Counted from the first letter of the stretch, positions 7,171 through 21,874 are shown. The stretch is DNA of 64,000 nucleotides from an uncultured Oceanospirillales bacterium (GCA_913055655.1 CAJXKA010000001.1:372001-436000); one strand, 5' to 3'. Made by a program: numbers and translations. The notes: generated from the sequence alone by a model not told the origin.

Positions 7171-7894
7171 CGAGCGCCCGCGTCTCCAGCACCGCACCAT
7201 CGGCATCAACCCGCAGCACGCTGCCCTGTTCATACCAGTCCCCCAGCACGATACGTTCGGCCGCTGATCCGTCTTCAAGCGCCAGTTCGTGCACTGCGGG
7301 GCGGTGCGTATGGCCGTGGATCATGTGCCGGACGCCGTTGCGTGCGAAGGCCGCAGCCACGGCATCGGCGTTCACGTCCATGATGTCCATGGCCACGCCC
7401 TGCTTGTACTCGGCGGAGAGCTCGCGAGCCTCCAGCGCCACCTGGATGCGTTCCTGCGGTGTTTTCTGCAGGAACGAGGCCTGCCAGGCCGGGTCGCGCA
7501 GCATCACGCGCACCTGCTGGTAGCCGACATCGTCGGTACACAGGGTGTCGCCGTGCAGAAGCACGGTGGGCCGGCCATACAGGTCGACCACGGTTTCCTC
7601 GTCCAGCAACGCCATGCCGGCCGTGCCGGCGAATGTCTCGCCCAGCAGGAAGTCCCGGTTGCCGTGGGTGAAATAACACGGCACGCCGACGTCGCTGACG
7701 GCGCGGATGGCGCCCGCGGTGGCCTGGCCCACTGGCGTCGGCGCATCGTCGCCCAGCCAGTATTCGAACAGGTCGCCCAGGATATAGAGTGCCTCGGCCG
7801 CCGGCACCTCGTCACGCATGAAGCGCAGGAAGCACTCGGTGGCGTCCGGGCGCTTGTCGTCCAGGTGCAGGTCGGAGATGAACAGCGTGGTCAT
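7166..7894 (-). CDS. lpxH: UDP-2,3-diacylglucosamine hydrolase LpxH
   Basis: Peripheral inner-membrane Mn-dependent enzyme that converts UDP-2,3-diacylglucosamine to lipid X and UMP, the fourth step of lipid A synthesis. The calcineurin-like metallophosphoesterase motifs are in order: SDLHLD (Asp8, His10), GDLFEYW, HGNRDF, LLHGDTLCTDD and HGHTHRP. The length of 242 residues is normal for LpxH (E. coli 240). It lies 31 bases downstream of the cyclophilin gene on the same strand, a pairing seen in other gammaproteobacteria. Confidence 0.95.
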   Translation of the reverse strand: MTTLFISDLHLDDKRPDATECFLRFMRDEVPAAEALYILGDLFEYWLGDDAPTPVGQATAGAIRAVSDVGVPCYFTHGNRDFLLGETFAGTAGMALLDEETVVDLYGRPTVLLHGDTLCTDDVGYQQVRVMLRDPAWQASFLQKTPQERIQVALEARELSAEYKQGVAMDIMDVNADAVAAAFARNGVRHMIHGHTHRPAVHELALEDGSAAERIVLGDWYEQGSVLRVDADGAVLETRALG

Positions 7895-7925
7895 GGTCGG
7901 GCGGCCGCCGGGCGCTTGTGTGAGC

Positions 7926-8555
7926 TCAGTGAACTTCGACCGACTCGATCAGGACCGGTTCCAGCGGCACGTCACCCATCTGCTCCGGGGTGCCTTCGTT
8001 GATCGTATGGGTGGGCACGAAACGGATCTCGTCGACCACGTCCATGCCGTCGACCACGCGGCCGAAAACGGCGTAGCCCCAGGCGCGAGTGTGTTCGGTG
8101 CCGGTGTGGTCCAGTGACGGGTTGTATTCCACGTTGATGAAGAACTGCGCGGTGGCCGAGTGCGGGTCGGAGGTGCGCGCCATCGCCACGGTGCCGCGCT
8201 CGTTCTTCAGGCCGTTGTCGGCCTCGTTGGTGACCGGGTCGCGGGTCTCCTTGCGTTCCAGGTCGGGCGTAAAGCCGCCGCCCTGGATCATGAAGTGACT
8301 GATGACGCGGTGGAAAACGGTGCCGTCGTAGAAGCCGTCGTTGGCGTAGTCAAGGAAATTTTCCACCGAGGCCGGCGCCTCGGCCGGGTACAGCTCGATG
8401 CGGATATCACCCATGCTGGTGTGCAGCGTCACCTGCGGGTTGTCGGTCGCGGCCGGGCTTTCAGCGGCGGCTTCGTCCTGCGCCAGGGTGGGGCCGGCAA
8501 AGGCCAGGGCGGCGCCCAGCAGGGCGGCGGAAACGGTACGAATGGCGTGCTTCAT
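7926..8555 (-). CDS. Periplasmic cyclophilin-type peptidyl-prolyl isomerase
   Basis: Catalyses cis-trans isomerisation of proline bonds, probably during folding of exported proteins. I set the start at the ATG at 8555, where the protein begins with a clear signal peptide (MKHAIRTVSAALL... ending near ALA-x-AGPTLAQ). The frame open upstream of it is an antisense shadow of gyrA. Cyclophilin motifs are FHRVISHFMIQGGGF and, later, TAQFFINVEYN with NERGTVAMART. Product 209 residues. A possible -10 (TATGAT, 8587-8592) lies 30 bases upstream. It is divergent from gyrA and co-directional with lpxH. Confidence 0.9.
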   Translation of the reverse strand: MKHAIRTVSAALLGAALAFAGPTLAQDEAAAESPAATDNPQVTLHTSMGDIRIELYPAEAPASVENFLDYANDGFYDGTVFHRVISHFMIQGGGFTPDLERKETRDPVTNEADNGLKNERGTVAMARTSDPHSATAQFFINVEYNPSLDHTGTEHTRAWGYAVFGRVVDGMDVVDEIRFVPTHTINEGTPEQMGDVPLEPVLIESVEVH

Positions 8556-8673
8556 GATGTCACTTCGGGCAGTCGGCAAGGCGCTCATCATACCGGCACC
8601 GGGCGATGGCTCAAAACAAAGCGTCATCGCGGCGGTGCAAACCGGCGGAAACGCCCGGGGAATGGGGGATTTA

Positions 8674-8682
8674 TGGTAAAAT
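8674..8682 (+). promoter_or_regulatory. Extended -10 promoter of gyrA
   Basis: TGGTAAAAT fits the extended -10 form (TGn + TAAAAT). It implies a leader of about 85-90 bases before the gyrA ATG. No strong -35 is seen, consistent with an extended -10 promoter. Confidence 0.5.
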
Positions 8683-8777
8683 TCCGGGCTTGGTATCAAT
8701 GGTTTGCCCGTTTTGCGGCAGGCCCATAAAAACCAATAAATACAAACAGATAATTCGAATTCGGAGCACACTCGCCG

Positions 8778-11327
8778 ATGGCAGAACTCGCCAGGGAAAT
8801 CCTCCAGGTCAATCTCGAAGACGAGATGCGCCAGTCTTACCTCGATTACGCCATGAGCGTCATCGTGGGTCGCGCGCTCCCGGACGTCCGGGACGGCCTG
8901 AAACCCGTCCACCGCCGCGTCCTCTTCGCGATGGCGGAACTGAACAACGACTGGAACAAGCCGTACAAGAAGTCCGCCCGCGTCGTGGGTGACGTCATCG
9001 GTAAGTACCACCCCCACGGCGATTCCGCGGTGTACGACACCATCGTCCGCATGGCCCAGCCGTTCGCCATGCGCTACATGCTGGTCGACGGCCAGGGTAA
9101 CTTTGGTTCCGTGGACGGCGACGCCCCGGCGGCCATGCGTTACACCGAGGTGCGCATGTCCAAGCTGGCGCACGAGATCCTCGCGGACATCGACCGCGAG
9201 ACCGTCGATTTCGGCCCCAACTACGACGAGACCGAGAAAGAGCCGCTGGTCATGCCGACCCGCGTGCCGACGCTGCTGGTCAATGGTTCGGCCGGTATCG
9301 CCGTGGGCATGGCGACCAACATCCCGCCGCACGACCTGGGCGAGGTCATCAGCGCCACCATCGCGCTGATCGAAAACCCCGATCTCAGCATCGACGACAT
9401 CATGGTGCACCTGCCAGGCCCGGATTTCCCCACCGGCGGCATCATCAACGGCGCCCAGGGCATTGTCGACGCCTACCACACCGGTCGCGGCCGCATTTAC
9501 GTGCGCGCCAAGACCGAGATCGAGGAGGTCGATTCCAGCAGCGGCAAGCAGGCGATTATTGTCACCGAGCTGCCGTACCAGGTGAACAAGGCCCGCCTGC
9601 TCGAGAAAATCGCCGAGCTGGTGAAGGAGAAGAAGCTCGAGGGCATCACCGAGCTGCGCGACGAGTCCGACAAGGACGGCATGCGCATGGTCATCGAGCT
9701 GCGCCGCGGCGAAGTGCCCGAAGTGGTGATGAACAACCTGTTCCAGCAGACCGCGATGCAGAACGTCTTCGGCATCAACATGGTGGCCCTGGTGGGCGGC
9801 CAGCCGAAGCTGCTGAACATCAAGGAAGTGCTGGAAGCCTTCATCGGCCATCGCCGCGAGGTGGTCACCCGCCGGACGATGTTCGACCTGCGCAAGGCGC
9901 GCGACCGCGCCCACGTGCTGGAAGGCCTGACCGTGGCGCTGGCCAACCTGGACGAGATGATCGAGCTGATCAAGGCCTCGCCGACTCCTGCCGACGCCAA
10001 GGAGCGCCTGGTGGAACGTCGCTGGGACGCCGGCCTGGTGGCCGCGATGCTGTCCCAGGGCGGCGCGGAAGTCTCCCGCCCCGAAGACCTCGAAGACCTC
10101 TACGGCCTGCACAAGGACGGCTACCAGCTGTCACCGGTGCAGGCACAGGAAATCCTCAACATGCGCCTGCACCGCCTGACTGGCCTGGAGCAGGAGAAGC
10201 TGACCAAGGAATACGAGGAAATCCTCGAGACCGTGCGCGAACTGCTGCGCATCCTCTCCGACCCGGAGCGCCTGCTCGAAGTCATCCGCGAGGAACTCGA
10301 GGCCATCCGCGAGGAATACGGTGACGAGCGCCGCAGCCTGATCCTGCAGGATCGCCTGGACCTGAGCCTGGAAGACCTGATCACCGAGGAAGACGTGGTG
10401 GTGACGATCTCCCACGGCGGCTACGTGAAATCGCAGACGCTCGACCGCTACCAGGCCCAGCGCCGCGGCGGCAAGGGCAAGAAAGCCACCAAGGTGAAGG
10501 AAGAGGATTTTATCGACAAGCTGTTCGTGGCCAACACCCACGACACCATGCTGTGCTTCACCTCGCGCGGGCGCATCCACTGGCTGAAGGTGTACGAGTT
10601 GCCGCAGGCGAGCCACAACTCGCGCGGCAAGCCCATCGTCAACCTGCTGCCGCTGGAAAAAGACGAGCGCGTCAACGCGGTGCTGCCGGTGCGCGAATAT
10701 GGCCAGGACCAGTACGTGTTCTTCGCCACCCGCAAGGGCCGGGTCAAGAAGACGCCGCTGGTCGATTACTCGCGGCCGCGCTCGAACGGCATCTGGGCGA
10801 TCAACCTGCAGGAAGGCGATGAACTGGTCAACGTGGCCATCACCGACGGCGAGAGCGACATCATGCTGTTCTCATCGTCCGGCAAGTGCATCCGCTTCAA
10901 CGAGGAAAACGTCCGCTCCATGGGCCGCCAGGCCGGCGGCGTCATCGGTATCCGCCTGAAAGATGGCGAGCAGGTGCAATCCATGCTGGTGCTGGGCGAG
11001 GGCGATATCCTGACCGCCACCGAGCACGGCTACGGCAAGCGTACCCACGTCGACGACCACCCGGTGAAAGGCCGCGGCGGCATGGGCGTGATCGGTATCC
11101 AGACCTCCGAGCGCAACGGCCCGCTGGTCTCCGCAATCCAGGTGTCAGACGACGACGACATCATGCTGATCTCCGACGGCGGCACGCTGGTGCGCACCCA
11201 CACGGAAGGCATCTCGGTGCTCGGCCGCAACACGCAGGGCGTGACGCTGATCCGCCTGGGCAAGGACGAGAAACTCGTCGGCCTCGCGCGGATCGAGGCT
11301 GAAGAAGAAGAGGAAGACGTTGGGTGA
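8778..11327 (+). CDS. gyrA: DNA gyrase subunit A
   Basis: Cleaves and rejoins DNA in the GyrA2B2 complex, which introduces negative supercoils. The 849-residue length is close to the E. coli protein (875). The active-site Tyr122 is in AAMRYTE. The quinolone-resistance region [10 protein letters not shown] keeps wild-type Ser83 and Asp87, so no classic target mutation is present. The C-terminal pinwheel carries the GyrA box (QRRGGKG) needed for DNA wrapping. The acidic tail [10 protein letters not shown] is usual. The gene stands alone with its own promoter; the stop codon is followed directly by a heptamer repeat array. Confidence 0.98.
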   Translation: MAELAREILQVNLEDEMRQSYLDYAMSVIVGRALPDVRDGLKPVHRRVLFAMAELNNDWNKPYKKSARVVGDVIGKYHPHGDSAVYDTIVRMAQPFAMRYMLVDGQGNFGSVDGDAPAAMRYTEVRMSKLAHEILADIDRETVDFGPNYDETEKEPLVMPTRVPTLLVNGSAGIAVGMATNIPPHDLGEVISATIALIENPDLSIDDIMVHLPGPDFPTGGIINGAQGIVDAYHTGRGRIYVRAKTEIEEVDSSSGKQAIIVTELPYQVNKARLLEKIAELVKEKKLEGITELRDESDKDGMRMVIELRRGEVPEVVMNNLFQQTAMQNVFGINMVALVGGQPKLLNIKEVLEAFIGHRREVVTRRTMFDLRKARDRAHVLEGLTVALANLDEMIELIKASPTPADAKERLVERRWDAGLVAAMLSQGGAEVSRPEDLEDLYGLHKDGYQLSPVQAQEILNMRLHRLTGLEQEKLTKEYEEILETVRELLRILSDPERLLEVIREELEAIREEYGDERRSLILQDRLDLSLEDLITEEDVVVTISHGGYVKSQTLDRYQAQRRGGKGKKATKVKEEDFIDKLFVANTHDTMLCFTSRGRIHWLKVYELPQASHNSRGKPIVNLLPLEKDERVNAVLPVREYGQDQYVFFATRKGRVKKTPLVDYSRPRSNGIWAINLQEGDELVNVAITDGESDIMLFSSSGKCIRFNEENVRSMGRQAGGVIGIRLKDGEQVQSMLVLGEGDILTATEHGYGKRTHVDDHPVKGRGGMGVIGIQTSERNGPLVSAIQVSDDDDIMLISDGGTLVRTHTEGISVLGRNTQGVTLIRLGKDEKLVGLARIEAEEEEEDVG

Positions 11328-11430
11328 GTTGTGAGTAGTGAGTAGGGAGTAGGGAGTAGGGAGTAGTGAGTGGTGAGTGGTAAACCCATTCGGGCTCGGT
11401 CTACTCACCACTCACCACTCACCACTCACT
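11328..11430. repeat. Facing heptamer repeat arms between gyrA and peroxiredoxin
   Basis: Directly after the gyrA stop there are about eight 7-base units of GTGAGTT/GTGAGTA/GGGAGTA/GTGAGTG. A 20-base spacer follows, then about four units of CACTCAC (the complement of GTGAGTG), reaching the peroxiredoxin stop codon. The two arms are complementary and could fold into a long hairpin serving both convergent genes. Confidence 0.9.
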
Positions 11431-11908
11431 AAAGTTCCTGGAGGACGTGCTCGGCGCTGCTGACCTTGAACTCGCCGGGCTGCTCAACGTAGAGCTTCGT
11501 CACCACACCGTCTTCGGCGACCAGGGCGAAGCGCTGGCCGCGCTGGCCCATGCCGTAGGCGGTGGCGTCCATGGCCAGGCCCAGGGCTTCGGCGAATTCG
11601 GCATTACCGTCGGCGAGCATGTCGATGCCCGCGGCGCCGGCGTTGCGGCGCCAGGCGTCCATGACGAACACGTCGTTCACGGCCGTGCAGCCGATGGCGT
11701 CGACGCCCTTGCCGCGAATGTCCTCGATGTGATCGATGAAGCCGGGCAGGTGGCGTGCCGAACAGGTCGGGGTGAAAGCGCCGGGTACCGAGAACAGCAC
11801 CACTTTGCGGCCGCCGAACCAGTCTGACGTCGTCAGCGGTTTCGGGCCGTCATCGGACATCACGGTAAGAATGGCTTCGGGGATCTTGTCGCCGACCTGG
11901 ATCGTCAT
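11429..11908 (-). CDS. Peroxiredoxin, Prx5/AhpC-TSA type
   Basis: Thiol peroxidase that reduces hydrogen peroxide and alkyl hydroperoxides. The active-site motif PGAFTPTCS places the peroxidatic cysteine at residue 49; another cysteine at about residue 74 (IGCTAVND) is common in Prx5 proteins that use glutathione or glutaredoxin. No fused glutaredoxin domain is present (159 residues). The stop codon TAG is embedded in the adjoining heptamer repeat. A likely -10 (TATAAT on the minus strand, 11977-11982) lies about 70 bases upstream. Confidence 0.92.
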   Translation of the reverse strand: MTIQVGDKIPEAILTVMSDDGPKPLTTSDWFGGRKVVLFSVPGAFTPTCSARHLPGFIDHIEDIRGKGVDAIGCTAVNDVFVMDAWRRNAGAAGIDMLADGNAEFAEALGLAMDATAYGMGQRGQRFALVAEDGVVTKLYVEQPGEFKVSSAEHVLQEL

Positions 11909-11976
11909 GAATCTATGCTCCTGCGGTTTCGTGTGTGAATGCGAAATCGGTGCGGGCAGTTTTGCCGCATCGCAGA

Positions 11977-11982
11977 ATTATA
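11977..11982 (-). promoter_or_regulatory. -10 box for peroxiredoxin gene
   Basis: A perfect TATAAT on the minus strand lies about 70 bases upstream of the peroxiredoxin ATG, in the only intergenic space before that gene. The -35 is unclear. Confidence 0.45.
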
Positions 11983-12060
11983 GAGGGTTATGACAGCGTC
12001 GGGTTCCCCGGCGCGAGATTTCGCACCTTTGAAATTGACGACCCGGGCTTCAACGGTGAC

Positions 12061-12095
12061 CCGTCACCCGTCACCCGTCACCCGTCACCCGTCAC
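12061..12095. repeat. CCGTCAC heptamer tandem repeat
   Basis: Five exact copies of CCGTCAC lie immediately downstream of the response-regulator stop. Read on the minus strand, the unit is GTGACGG and the stop TGA of the regulator falls in a diverged copy. The same heptamer is repeated at 48551-48599. Confidence 0.95.
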
Positions 12096-12099
12096 CGCG

Positions 12100-12465
12100 T
12101 CAAGCGGCAACGACACCATCAATCGTGGAATCGAGTTTTGCCGGATCGACCGGCTTGGTGACGTAACCCGCGGCGCCCAGGCGCATGCCCCAGACCTTGT
12201 CGCTCTCCGCGGACTTGGAGCTGACGAAGATGACCGGGATATCGCGGGTGGCGGGGTCGCGTGCAAGCATGCGCTTGGCCTCGTAACCGCTCATGCCGGG
12301 CATGACGATGTCCATGAGGATGACTTCGGGAAGTTCGGCGCGAGCCAGCGCCAGCGCCTCTTCGCCATCGTGGGCGGTGAGCGCTTCGTGTCCTCTCGCT
12401 TCCACCAGGTTCCGCAACTTGAAGCGGTACAGCTGGGAGTCGTCGACGATCAATACTTTGGCCAT
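12100..12465 (-). CDS. Stand-alone response regulator receiver protein (CheY/PilH-like)
   Basis: A 121-residue receiver domain without an output domain. The acidic pocket is Asp8-Asp9, the phosphoacceptor is Asp52 (ILMDIVMPG), the switch residue is Ser82/Ser83 and the conserved Lys104 is in TKPVD. It resembles the single-domain regulators PilG and PilH, but no chemosensory or pilus genes are nearby, so the partner kinase is unknown. The strand and a short 58-base gap would allow read-through from the AcuI-type reductase gene. Confidence 0.9.
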   Translation of the reverse strand: MAKVLIVDDSQLYRFKLRNLVEARGHEALTAHDGEEALALARAELPEVILMDIVMPGMSGYEAKRMLARDPATRDIPVIFVSSKSAESDKVWGMRLGAAGYVTKPVDPAKLDSTIDGVVAA

Positions 12466-12523
12466 TGTTTAGCCTTTTTTTAGATTCCCCGCAGCAGGGA
12501 TTCCAGTATGCCTTGAATTTCAT

Positions 12524-13546
12524 TCATTTGGAAGAACTTCCGCTATTTAACATTACAACGGTTCTGCCAAACGACCGTCCGGTGAGCATGGACTCAAAGG
12601 TGTCCATCAGCCCATCCATGGCAATTTCGCGGGTACAGATCTGATCGAGGTGCGGTGGCTTCCATTCCGACGCCAACCGTTGCCACAGTGTAGCACGCAC
12701 ATCGTGGGGGCAGTTTTCCGACGAAACACCCAGCAGGCTCACGCCCCGCAGGATGAAGGGCATGACCGTGGTGTTCAGGCCGATACCGCCGGCCAGGCCG
12801 CAGCTGACAATGTTGCCGTACTCGCCGACCACGCGGGTCAGCCCGTTCAGCATGTCGCCGCCGACATTATCGAAGGCGCCGGCCCAGCGCGCGGTTTCCA
12901 GCGGCTTCTGGCCCCAGTGCAGGTCGTGGCGCGAGATGCACTGCTTCGCGCCCAGCGATTCCAGGTAGTCGAACTCGTCGACCTTGCCGGTGATGGCGTG
13001 CACCTCGTAACCGGCGGCGGTGAAGATATCGACGGCGAAGCTGCCGACGCCGCCGGTGGCGCCGGTGACGACGATGGGGCCCATCTCGGGGCGCTGGCCG
13101 TTGGCTTCCATGCGGTACAGGCCGAGAGCGGCGGAAAAGCCAGCGGTGCCGATGGCCATGGCCTCGCGCAGGCTGAGCCCGTCGGGCAGGGCGACCAGGC
13201 TGTCGCTTTCCGCGCGCAGGTATTCGCTGTAACCCCCATCGCGCTGCTGTGACTGACGGCAACCCGTGACCAGCACCTTGTCGCCCACGGCGAAGCGGCC
13301 ATTGCGGCTTTCCACCACCACGCCGGCCACGTCGATACCGCCGGTAATGGGGAACACGGTGGCGATCTTGCCTTTGCCCGTGCCGGCCAGGGCGTCCTTG
13401 TAGTTGACGCTGGACCAGTGGGCGCGGAGGGTCACGTCGCCTTCGCTCAGGTCGTCGAGGGTGACGGTTTCGACGCCGGCGCGGTAGCCGTCGTCATCGT
13501 TGTGAATGCGGAATGCCTGGAAAGAATCGGGAATCCGGTCGGTCAT
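12524..13546 (-). CDS. acuI: YhdH/AcuI-type NADPH oxidoreductase (acrylyl-CoA reductase family)
   Basis: Zinc-free medium-chain dehydrogenase/reductase, 340 residues. The YhdH/YhfP signature is seen in SSVNYKDALAGTGKGK near residue 46. The NADPH-binding Rossmann turn is VTGATGGVGSFAVD near residue 160. In this family AcuI reduces acryloyl-CoA to propionyl-CoA; E. coli YhdH has the same activity. The acrylyl-CoA role here is family inference. It is likely a single-gene unit, since the lpdA terminator-like hairpin precedes it. Confidence 0.85.
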   Translation of the reverse strand: MTDRIPDSFQAFRIHNDDDGYRAGVETVTLDDLSEGDVTLRAHWSSVNYKDALAGTGKGKIATVFPITGGIDVAGVVVESRNGRFAVGDKVLVTGCRQSQQRDGGYSEYLRAESDSLVALPDGLSLREAMAIGTAGFSAALGLYRMEANGQRPEMGPIVVTGATGGVGSFAVDIFTAAGYEVHAITGKVDEFDYLESLGAKQCISRHDLHWGQKPLETARWAGAFDNVGGDMLNGLTRVVGEYGNIVSCGLAGGIGLNTTVMPFILRGVSLLGVSSENCPHDVRATLWQRLASEWKPPHLDQICTREIAMDGLMDTFESMLTGRSFGRTVVMLNSGSSSK

Positions 13547-13604
13547 TCGCTCATGCGTCGTCTTTGGGGAACGACGGCATCTTACCAGACCGGGAATCCG
13601 GGTT

Positions 13605-13638
13605 GGCCGGTCCGCCGCCCGGACGGGGCGGACCGGCC
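13605..13638 (-). terminator. Strong hairpin downstream of lpdA
   Basis: A perfect 12-bp GC-rich stem (GGCCGGTCCGCC arm) with a 10-base loop starts about 10 bases after the lpdA stop. No T-run follows, so it could instead act as a 3' stabilising structure or with Rho. Confidence 0.55.
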
Positions 13639-13648
13639 GACGAGCGGA

Positions 13649-15162
<1,514 letters not shown>

Positions 15163-15167
15163 CGTTC

Positions 15168-16367
15168 TTACAGGTTTAGCAGCAGGCGTGCGGGGTCTTC
15201 GAGCGCTTCCTTCACCGCCACCAGGAACTGCACCGAGTCCTTGCCGTCGATGATGCGGTGGTCGTAGCTCAGCGCCAGGAACATGATCGGTCGGACGACG
15301 ATTTCGCCGTTCACCACCACGGGGCGTTCCTTGATGTTGTGCATGCCCAGGATCGCGCTCTGCGGCGGGTTCAGCAGCGGCGTCGACAGCATCGAGCCGA
15401 AGGTGCCGCCATTGGTAATCGAGAATGTGCCGCCCTGCAGGTCGTCCAGCGAGATGGTGCCGTCGCGGGCCGCCACGGCGTACTCGCGAATGCCGGATTC
15501 GATCTGCGCCAGGCTCATGCGCTCGGCGTTACGCAGCACCGGCACCATCAGGCCGCGCTCGGTGCTGACGGCGATTCCGATGTCCATGAAGCCGTGGTAG
15601 ACGATCTCGTCGCCGTCCAGCGAGGCGTTGACCACCGGGAACTTGGCCAGGGCGTCACAGACGGCCTTCACGAAGAAGGACATCAGGCCCAGCTTGGTGC
15701 CATGGGTCTCGGCAAAAGTCTCCTTGTACTTGGCGCGCAGGTCCTGCACGGCCTTCAGGTCGACTTCCTGGAAAGAGGTCAGGATGGCGGCGGTGTTCTG
15801 CGCGTCCTTCAGGCGCTTGGCGATGGTCGAGCGCAGGCGGGTCATTTTCACCCGTTCCTCGGCGCGCGGGCCGGTGGGGCCGCCGTCCTTCAGGAAATTG
15901 ATCACGTCGCCCTTGGTCAGGCGGCCGCCGCGACCGGAGGCCGGCACGTCTTTCGGCTCGACGCCTTCTTCCTCGACGATCCGGCGGGTCGCCGGTGACA
16001 GTTTCGAGGTGTCGGCGGCCGGTGCCTCCGCGGCTTTCGCCGGGGCGGCCTTGTCGTCGCCGGATGCCTTCGCGGCGTCATCGGACCCGGCCGAATCATC
16101 GCCTGCGTCGTCAGCCGCAGCCTCGACTTCGCCTTCCTCGATCACGCCCAGCACTTCACCGCTGGTGACGGTCTCGCCGCTGTCGGCGGTGATGGATTTC
16201 ACCACGCCGTCGACCGGGGAGGGGACTTCCAGGACCACCTTGTCGGTTTCCAGGTCGACCAGGTTTTCGTCACGACGGACGGTCTCACCGGGCTTCTTGT
16301 GCCAGGCCGCCACGGTGGCGTCGGTCACGGATTCCGGCAGTACGGGGACTTTGATTTCGATGCTCAT
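15168..16367 (-). CDS. sucB: Dihydrolipoyllysine succinyltransferase, E2 of 2-oxoglutarate dehydrogenase
   Basis: Transfers the succinyl group from E1 to CoA. The single lipoyl domain has the modified Lys43 in [11 protein letters not shown]; an Ala/Asp-rich linker follows (about residues 80-115); the E3-binding domain is near [14 protein letters not shown]; the catalytic domain ends with [13 protein letters not shown], which carries the active-site His. Length 399 (E. coli 405). It lies 19 bases after sucA. The linker is markedly acidic, with many Asp/Ala codons. Confidence 0.97.
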   Translation of the reverse strand: MSIEIKVPVLPESVTDATVAAWHKKPGETVRRDENLVDLETDKVVLEVPSPVDGVVKSITADSGETVTSGEVLGVIEEGEVEAAADDAGDDSAGSDDAAKASGDDKAAPAKAAEAPAADTSKLSPATRRIVEEEGVEPKDVPASGRGGRLTKGDVINFLKDGGPTGPRAEERVKMTRLRSTIAKRLKDAQNTAAILTSFQEVDLKAVQDLRAKYKETFAETHGTKLGLMSFFVKAVCDALAKFPVVNASLDGDEIVYHGFMDIGIAVSTERGLMVPVLRNAERMSLAQIESGIREYAVAARDGTISLDDLQGGTFSITNGGTFGSMLSTPLLNPPQSAILGMHNIKERPVVVNGEIVVRPIMFLALSYDHRIIDGKDSVQFLVAVKEALEDPARLLLNL

Positions 16368-16386
16368 GGATGAATCTCTGTCGGTG

Positions 16387-19200
16387 TCAGTAAAGTTGTC
16401 CCTGGCCGGGCGTCAGCGCCTTGCTGACCAGGGCTTCCTGCTCGGCCAGGTGGACCTTGAAATAGCCCGTGGCCGGGGACGGCGAGCGCTTGCGCCCGAC
16501 GTAGAACAGTTCGTGGCCGTCACCCTGGCTGTCCTGCAGGTGATGACGGATCTGGTACCACGCGCCCTGGTTCTTGGGCTCTTCCTGGCACCAGACAATT
16601 TCTTTCAGGTTCGGGTAAGTCGCCAGCACGTCGCGCAGGTCGGCGTCCGGGAACGGGTGCAGCTGTTCCACGCGCACCAGGGCGACATTGTCGATCTTGT
16701 CCTCGGTGCGCTTCGTGTCCAGGTCGTAGAACACCTTGCCGGAGCACAGCACGACGCGCTCGATGGCTTTTTTGTCCTCGGCCAGGCGGTCGTCGATGAC
16801 CAGTTGGAAGCCCCCTTTCTCAACCCGGTCCAGCGGTGACGTCGATGCCTTGTTGCGCAGCAGGCTCTTGGGCATCATCACCACCAGCGGTTTGCGCGTG
16901 GCCTGCAGCATCTGGCGGCGCAGCATGTGGAAAATCTGCGCCGGCGTGGACGGCACGCAGACCTGGATGTTGCCGAACGAGCACAGCTGCAGGAAGCGTT
17001 CCAGGCGGGCGGAGGAATGCTCCGGGCCCTGGCCTTCATAGCCATGCGGCAGGAACAGCGTCAGGCCGCACAGGCGACCCCACTTGGCTTCGCCCGAGGC
17101 CAGGAACTGGTCGATGACCACCTGCGCGCCGTTGGCGAAGTCGCCGAACTGCGCCTCCCAGATCACCAGGGTTTCCGGCGCCGCCGTGGCGTAGCCGTAT
17201 TCGAAAGCCATGACCGCTTCCTCGCTCAGCAGTGAGTCGATCACGGTCACATCGTGGTCCGGCTTGAGCTGCGCTAATGGCGTCAGCGTGGTGCCATCGG
17301 CCTGGTTGTGCAGCACCGCGTGGCGGTGGAAGAACGTGCCGCGGCCGGAATCCTGGCCCACCAGGCGCAGTTTCTTGTCCTCGTCGATCAGGGTGGCGTA
17401 GGCCAGCGTCTCGGCAAAGCCCCAGTCCATCGGCAGTTCACCGGCGGCCATCTTGCGACGGTCGTCGATGATGCGCTGCACGCGTGCATGCAGCTTGAAA
17501 TCATTCGGGATATCCAGCAGCGCGTTCGCCAGTTCCACGGCGCGCTTTTTCTTCACCGTGGTGTCGGGCGGCGGGGGTGGCTCGCTGGAATCGTAGTCGT
17601 GCCAGTTGGCGGCGTGCTCGTTGGTTCGCGGCTGCGAGTCGACATCGGCGACCTGTTCGCCGCGGTCCAGTTTTTCGCGATAGGCGTCCATCATCGCCTG
17701 GGCCTGGCCCTTGTCGATGACGCCATCGTTCTCCAGCTTTTCCGCGTACTTGGCGCGGGTGGACTTCAGGCCGCGGATGATGTCGTACATGACCGGCTGC
17801 GTGGCCGAGGGCTCGTCGGCCTCGTTGTGGCCGTGGCGGCGGTAGCAGACCAGGTCGATGACCACGTCACGCTTGAAGCGGGTGCGGAAATCGCAGGCGA
17901 TCTTCATCACGTGGTGGACGGCCTCGGGGTCATCGGCGTTCACGTGGAAGATCGGCGCGTGGACCATTTTCGCGATCGCGGTGCAGTACAGCGTCGAGCG
18001 GGCGTCGCGCGGGTTGCTGGTGGTGAAGCCCACCTGGTTGTTGACGACGATGTGCATGGTGCCGCCGACCGCGAAGCCGCGCGTCTCCGACATCTGGAAC
18101 AGTTCCATGACCACGCCCTGGCCGGCGAAAGCCGCGTCGCCATGGATCAGGATGGGCATGACCTGGTCGTGGCTCTCGTCGTTGCGGCGCACCTGGCGGG
18201 CGCGCGCGGAGCCGACGACCACGGGGTCGACGATTTCCAGGTGTGACGGGTTGAACGCCAGTGCCATGTGCACCGGGCCGCCCGGGGTCTGGATGTCGGA
18301 GGCGAAGCCCAGGTGGTATTTCACATCGCCGGAGCGGCCGGGGTGGTCGTCGTGCTTGCCCTCGAACTCGTCGAACAGGTCCGCGGGCGATTTGCCCAGG
18401 ATATTCACCAGCACGTTCAGGCGACCGCGATGGGCCATGCCGATAACGATTTCCTCCACGCCATTCGCGCCGGAATGCAGCATGGTCTCGTGGAGCAGGG
18501 GAATCAGGCTTTCGCCGCCCTCCAGCGAAAAACGCTTCTGGCCGACGTACTTGGTGTGCAGGAATTTCTCCAGGCCTTCGGCGGCCGTGAGCATTTCCAG
18601 CAGGCGGATTCGCTCGTCGTTGTCGACGACGTAATCGCCACCGCAGCCTTCAAGCCGCTCTTCCAGCCAGCGGCGCTTGCGGGTGTCGACGATGTGCATG
18701 AACTCGGCGCCGATGCTGCGCGTGTAGACCTTTTTCAGCAACGCGTCGATATCGCGCAGCTTCATGCGGTTCGGCGCGGCCAGCCAGCCGGTGTTGAACT
18801 CGCGGTCGAGGTCGCCGTCGTCCAGGTCGTGGAACGACAGGTCCAGGTCAGGCACGGGCGGGTGGTGCGGGCGGCCCAGCGGGTCGATCTTCGCCACTTC
18901 GTGACCGCGCACCCGGTGCGCGTTGATCAGGCGCATGACGCCGGCCTGCTTGTGGTCCTGGTGCTCGGAGGCGACCGGGACGGCCTGGCCCTGGAGCTGG
19001 CCCAGCGCACGGAAGTGCGCCTGGATATCCAGGTGGCCGCGCTCACCGGCATCCGCGCCGATATCGTCGAATACTTTGCGCCACTGGGCGGGAACGCTGG
19101 CCGGGTCTTCGAGCCAGTCTTCGTACATGGCCTCGATAAAGGCCGCGTTGCCCCCGTTGAACGGGGAGGACGCGTAGAGCGCTTTCAGGTTGGATGACAC
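16387..19200 (-). CDS. sucA: 2-oxoglutarate dehydrogenase E1 component
   Basis: Thiamine-diphosphate-dependent decarboxylase of 2-oxoglutarate in the TCA cycle. At 937 residues it matches E. coli SucA (933). Visible family features: the N-terminal E2-interacting stretch ([20 protein letters not shown]), [17 protein letters not shown], the TPP motif [12 protein letters not shown]... [11 protein letters not shown], and the C-terminal transketolase-like [22 protein letters not shown]. First gene of the sucA-sucB-lpdA transcript. The sdhCDAB genes, which precede sucA in enterics, are absent here. Confidence 0.98.
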   Translation of the reverse strand: MSSNLKALYASSPFNGGNAAFIEAMYEDWLEDPASVPAQWRKVFDDIGADAGERGHLDIQAHFRALGQLQGQAVPVASEHQDHKQAGVMRLINAHRVRGHEVAKIDPLGRPHHPPVPDLDLSFHDLDDGDLDREFNTGWLAAPNRMKLRDIDALLKKVYTRSIGAEFMHIVDTRKRRWLEERLEGCGGDYVVDNDERIRLLEMLTAAEGLEKFLHTKYVGQKRFSLEGGESLIPLLHETMLHSGANGVEEIVIGMAHRGRLNVLVNILGKSPADLFDEFEGKHDDHPGRSGDVKYHLGFASDIQTPGGPVHMALAFNPSHLEIVDPVVVGSARARQVRRNDESHDQVMPILIHGDAAFAGQGVVMELFQMSETRGFAVGGTMHIVVNNQVGFTTSNPRDARSTLYCTAIAKMVHAPIFHVNADDPEAVHHVMKIACDFRTRFKRDVVIDLVCYRRHGHNEADEPSATQPVMYDIIRGLKSTRAKYAEKLENDGVIDKGQAQAMMDAYREKLDRGEQVADVDSQPRTNEHAANWHDYDSSEPPPPPDTTVKKKRAVELANALLDIPNDFKLHARVQRIIDDRRKMAAGELPMDWGFAETLAYATLIDEDKKLRLVGQDSGRGTFFHRHAVLHNQADGTTLTPLAQLKPDHDVTVIDSLLSEEAVMAFEYGYATAAPETLVIWEAQFGDFANGAQVVIDQFLASGEAKWGRLCGLTLFLPHGYEGQGPEHSSARLERFLQLCSFGNIQVCVPSTPAQIFHMLRRQMLQATRKPLVVMMPKSLLRNKASTSPLDRVEKGGFQLVIDDRLAEDKKAIERVVLCSGKVFYDLDTKRTEDKIDNVALVRVEQLHPFPDADLRDVLATYPNLKEIVWCQEEPKNQGAWYQIRHHLQDSQGDGHELFYVGRKRSPSPATGYFKVHLAEQEALVSKALTPGQGQLY

Positions 19201-19251
19201 AGGACCGTTCCGTTCGATTCCTCACGCCCCAGTTTCAGGGCAAGGGGGCCG

Positions 19252-19257
19252 ATTATA
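19252..19257 (-). promoter_or_regulatory. -10 box for sucA operon
   Basis: A perfect TATAAT on the minus strand lies about 50 bases upstream of the sucA ATG, within the 119-base gap after roxA. A weak CTGTTA sits 17 bases further upstream as a possible -35. Confidence 0.5.
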
Positions 19258-19319
19258 ACGATTCGAGCCGGGAATAACAGGAAAATCGGCCGTGATATAT
19301 CACAAGCGAAACAATGGGT

Positions 19320-21874
<2,555 letters not shown>

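Noticed and set aside
9018-9042. Possible quinolone-resistance change in gyrA
   Set aside because: Ser83 and Asp87 are the wild-type residues.
8556-10112. Long minus-strand reading frame joined to the cyclophilin and covering gyrA
   Set aside because: The upstream part is antisense to gyrA, has no homology pattern and precedes a clear signal peptide at 8555.
12480-12512. Possible hairpin between the receiver gene and acuI
   Set aside because: The two GGGATTCC/GATTCCCC stretches are similar but not complementary, so no stable stem forms.
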